Shown one piece after another: positions 6,011 to 7,495 of a stretch of 7,495 nucleotides of DNA. Source of the DNA: Cohaesibacteraceae bacterium (GTDB lineage: Bacteria > Pseudomonadota > Alphaproteobacteria > Rhizobiales > Cohaesibacteraceae); contig JAESRR010000181.1 of NCBI GenBank assembly GCA_016764535.1, positions 1 to 7,495 of the forward strand, written 5' to 3'. The stretch's first letter is position 1. Each line of letters begins with the position of its first letter. Below the pieces are notes generated by a model. It made no database searches. It was not told the DNA's origin and saw nothing but the letters and a program-made list of their open reading frames with translations. The position numbers and the translations under genes were made by a program.

Positions 6011-7495
6011 GTGAGCGAATCGGGCAGTAACATAGCCGAATATACCGTTTCCGAGATTGCGGGCGCGGTTAAACGGACCGTTGAAGAAACATTTGGTTAT
6101 GTGCGCATTCGTGGAGAAATCACAGGATTCCGTGGACCACATTCTTCCGGCCATGCCTATTTTGCCTTGAAAGATGAAAAAGCCCGCATTGATGCTGTGA
6201 TCTGGCGTGGTCAATACGCCAAACTAAAGATCAAACCGGAAGAAGGCCTGGAAGTCATTGCCAGCGGTAAACTGACAACTTTCCCCGGCTCTTCCAAATA
6301 CCAGGTTGTTATCGATCGGATAGAGCCCGCTGGCGTCGGTGCCCTGATGGCATTGATAGAAGAGCGCAAAAAGAAGTTTGCGGCAGAAGGTCTGTTTGAT
6401 GCAGATCGAAAAATCCCCATACCTTATCTGCCAAAAGTGATCGGTGTGGTTACTTCTCCGACCGGTGCGGTTATCCGTGACATCATGCATCGCCTGCGGG
6501 ACCGGTTTCCAACCCATGTTTTGGTCTGGCCGGTACGCGTTCAGGGTGACAAATGTGGTGATGAAGTTGCTGCCGCAATAAACGGGTTTAATGCGCTTGA
6601 GCCTGGTGGAAAAATTCCGCGCCCCGATACAATAATTGTCGCACGCGGTGGAGGCAGCCTCGAAGATCTTTGGGGGTTCCATGATGAAGTTGTTGTACGC
6701 GCCGTCGCCGCATCGACAATTCCGGTAATATCAGCAGTTGGCCATGAAACTGACTGGACCCTGATCGATTATGTTGCAGATTTGCGCGCACCGACACCCA
6801 CAGGCGCCGCAGAAAAAGCTGTTCCCGTGCGGTCTGATCTCATTGCAACGACCGGAGATCTGGGGTCACGTAGTTCCACTGCAATGGCCCGGATGCTTGA
6901 ATTGTTACGGACCAAATTTAGAGCAGCCGAGCGCGGATTGCCCTCACCCCAGGAAATCCTGGCACAACCAGGACAACGGCTGGATCTGGCAAGTGCCCGT
7001 CTGTCACCTCAAAGACTACAACAACATCTGGATTTGCTACGGCAGTCCTTAAGCAGTCTTGCCGGCCGCAACAGTACTGCCCTTGAAATTCATACCCAGT
7101 CAAAACGCGGACAGCTATCTACCATTACTTCGCGATTTCGAAGTGAGCTCATCACACAAAAAACCACATTGTTCAGGGAACGCCTGCAAGAACGAACAGC
7201 ACGGCTGGAACGTGGCTGTCGGCAGGCGCTTGAGAATAATCGCAACCGGCTGGACAACGCAGATCGACTGTTGAAAACGCTTTCATATCAGGGTGTGCTG
7301 CAAAGAGGATTTGCTTTGGTCCGAAAAAATGGTGCGCCGATACAAAGTGTTAGCGGTGTTTCTTCCGGTGATGTCATAGAGCTTGAATTCCATGACGGAA
7401 GAACAACAGCCATAGCCGGTGAACCCGGAATTTCTGCAAAAATCCAAACTGCAACAGTTGGTGTGATGGGGCAAAGCACCATTTCGGCGGATGAT
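6011..7495 (+). CDS. xseA: Exodeoxyribonuclease VII large subunit (3' partial, GTG start)
   Basis: Large, catalytic subunit of exonuclease VII (EC 3.1.11.6), which with several small XseB subunits degrades single-stranded DNA from both ends in repair and recombination. The frame from GTG 6011 is open to the last base (495 codons, no stop). The OB-fold DNA-binding domain spans about residues 8-105 ([27 protein letters not shown]). The catalytic core follows: [18 protein letters not shown] (conserved Asp 157), [13 protein letters not shown] (Arg 212), [20 protein letters not shown] (His 245, Asp 248) and TPTGAAEKA. These match the essential Asp, Arg, His and Asp of E. coli XseA. A long helical, Arg/Gln/Leu-rich coiled-coil region (about 290-425) provides XseB binding. 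The C-terminal motif [14 protein letters not shown] and [15 protein letters not shown] close the conserved part, so probably only a short tail is missing. xseB is not in the window. Confidence 0.97.
   Translation, partial: MSESGSNIAEYTVSEIAGAVKRTVEETFGYVRIRGEITGFRGPHSSGHAYFALKDEKARIDAVIWRGQYAKLKIKPEEGLEVIASGKLTTFPGSSKYQVVIDRIEPAGVGALMALIEERKKKFAAEGLFDADRKIPIPYLPKVIGVVTSPTGAVIRDIMHRLRDRFPTHVLVWPVRVQGDKCGDEVAAAINGFNALEPGGKIPRPDTIIVARGGGSLEDLWGFHDEVVVRAVAASTIPVISAVGHETDWTLIDYVADLRAPTPTGAAEKAVPVRSDLIATTGDLGSRSSTAMARMLELLRTKFRAAERGLPSPQEILAQPGQRLDLASARLSPQRLQQHLDLLRQSLSSLAGRNSTALEIHTQSKRGQLSTITSRFRSELITQKTTLFRERLQERTARLERGCRQALENNRNRLDNADRLLKTLSYQGVLQRGFALVRKNGAPIQSVSGVSSGDVIELEFHDGRTTAIAGEPGISAKIQTATVGVMGQSTISADD

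Noticed and set aside
6224..6682. Minus-strand open frame of 152 codons inside xseA
   Set aside because: It is antisense to the well-conserved XseA catalytic region and has no recognisable domain; it is a shadow of the real gene.

Overview
The window most likely comes from an alphaproteobacterium of moderate GC content (roughly mid-to-high 40s percent by eye). The clues are a plant-type (class 2) glutamate-cysteine ligase near RsmE, and an XseA whose N-terminus reads like alphaproteobacterial versions (EYTVSEI, then a [14 protein letters not shown] stretch). I cannot name the genus. All genes look chromosomal; I see no insertion sequence, integrase, tRNA, rRNA or CRISPR array.

Left part (1-2392): a LysR-type regulator runs in from the left edge, lacking only its first few codons. 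It converges on a small DUF805 membrane protein on the minus strand. Behind that, also on the minus strand, lies a ten-helix EamA/DMT-type transporter. Its likely start is at 2275, not at the longest possible start at 2392.

Middle (2393-4474): a short plus-strand gene that looks broken by a frameshift near 2740 (weakly GNAT-like) converges on gshA, the first enzyme of glutathione synthesis (minus strand). Upstream of gshA is a divergent intergenic region. It carries a perfect 10-bp inverted repeat in front of the next gene.

Right part (4475-7495): an unusual 221-residue protein has four CxxCxGxG motifs, as in the zinc domain of DnaJ, but no J domain. A linker and hydrophobic helices follow. 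It converges with rsmE, the 16S rRNA m3U1498 methyltransferase (minus strand). rsmE is divergent from xseA, the large subunit of exonuclease VII, which starts at a GTG and runs off the right edge still open after 495 codons.

Most of the window is ordinary housekeeping and accessory content: glutathione synthesis, rRNA modification, DNA repair, transport and regulation. The two items most worth a second look are the J-less DnaJ-zinc/membrane protein between gshA and rsmE, with the inverted repeat in its leader, and the frameshifted small gene beside gshA.
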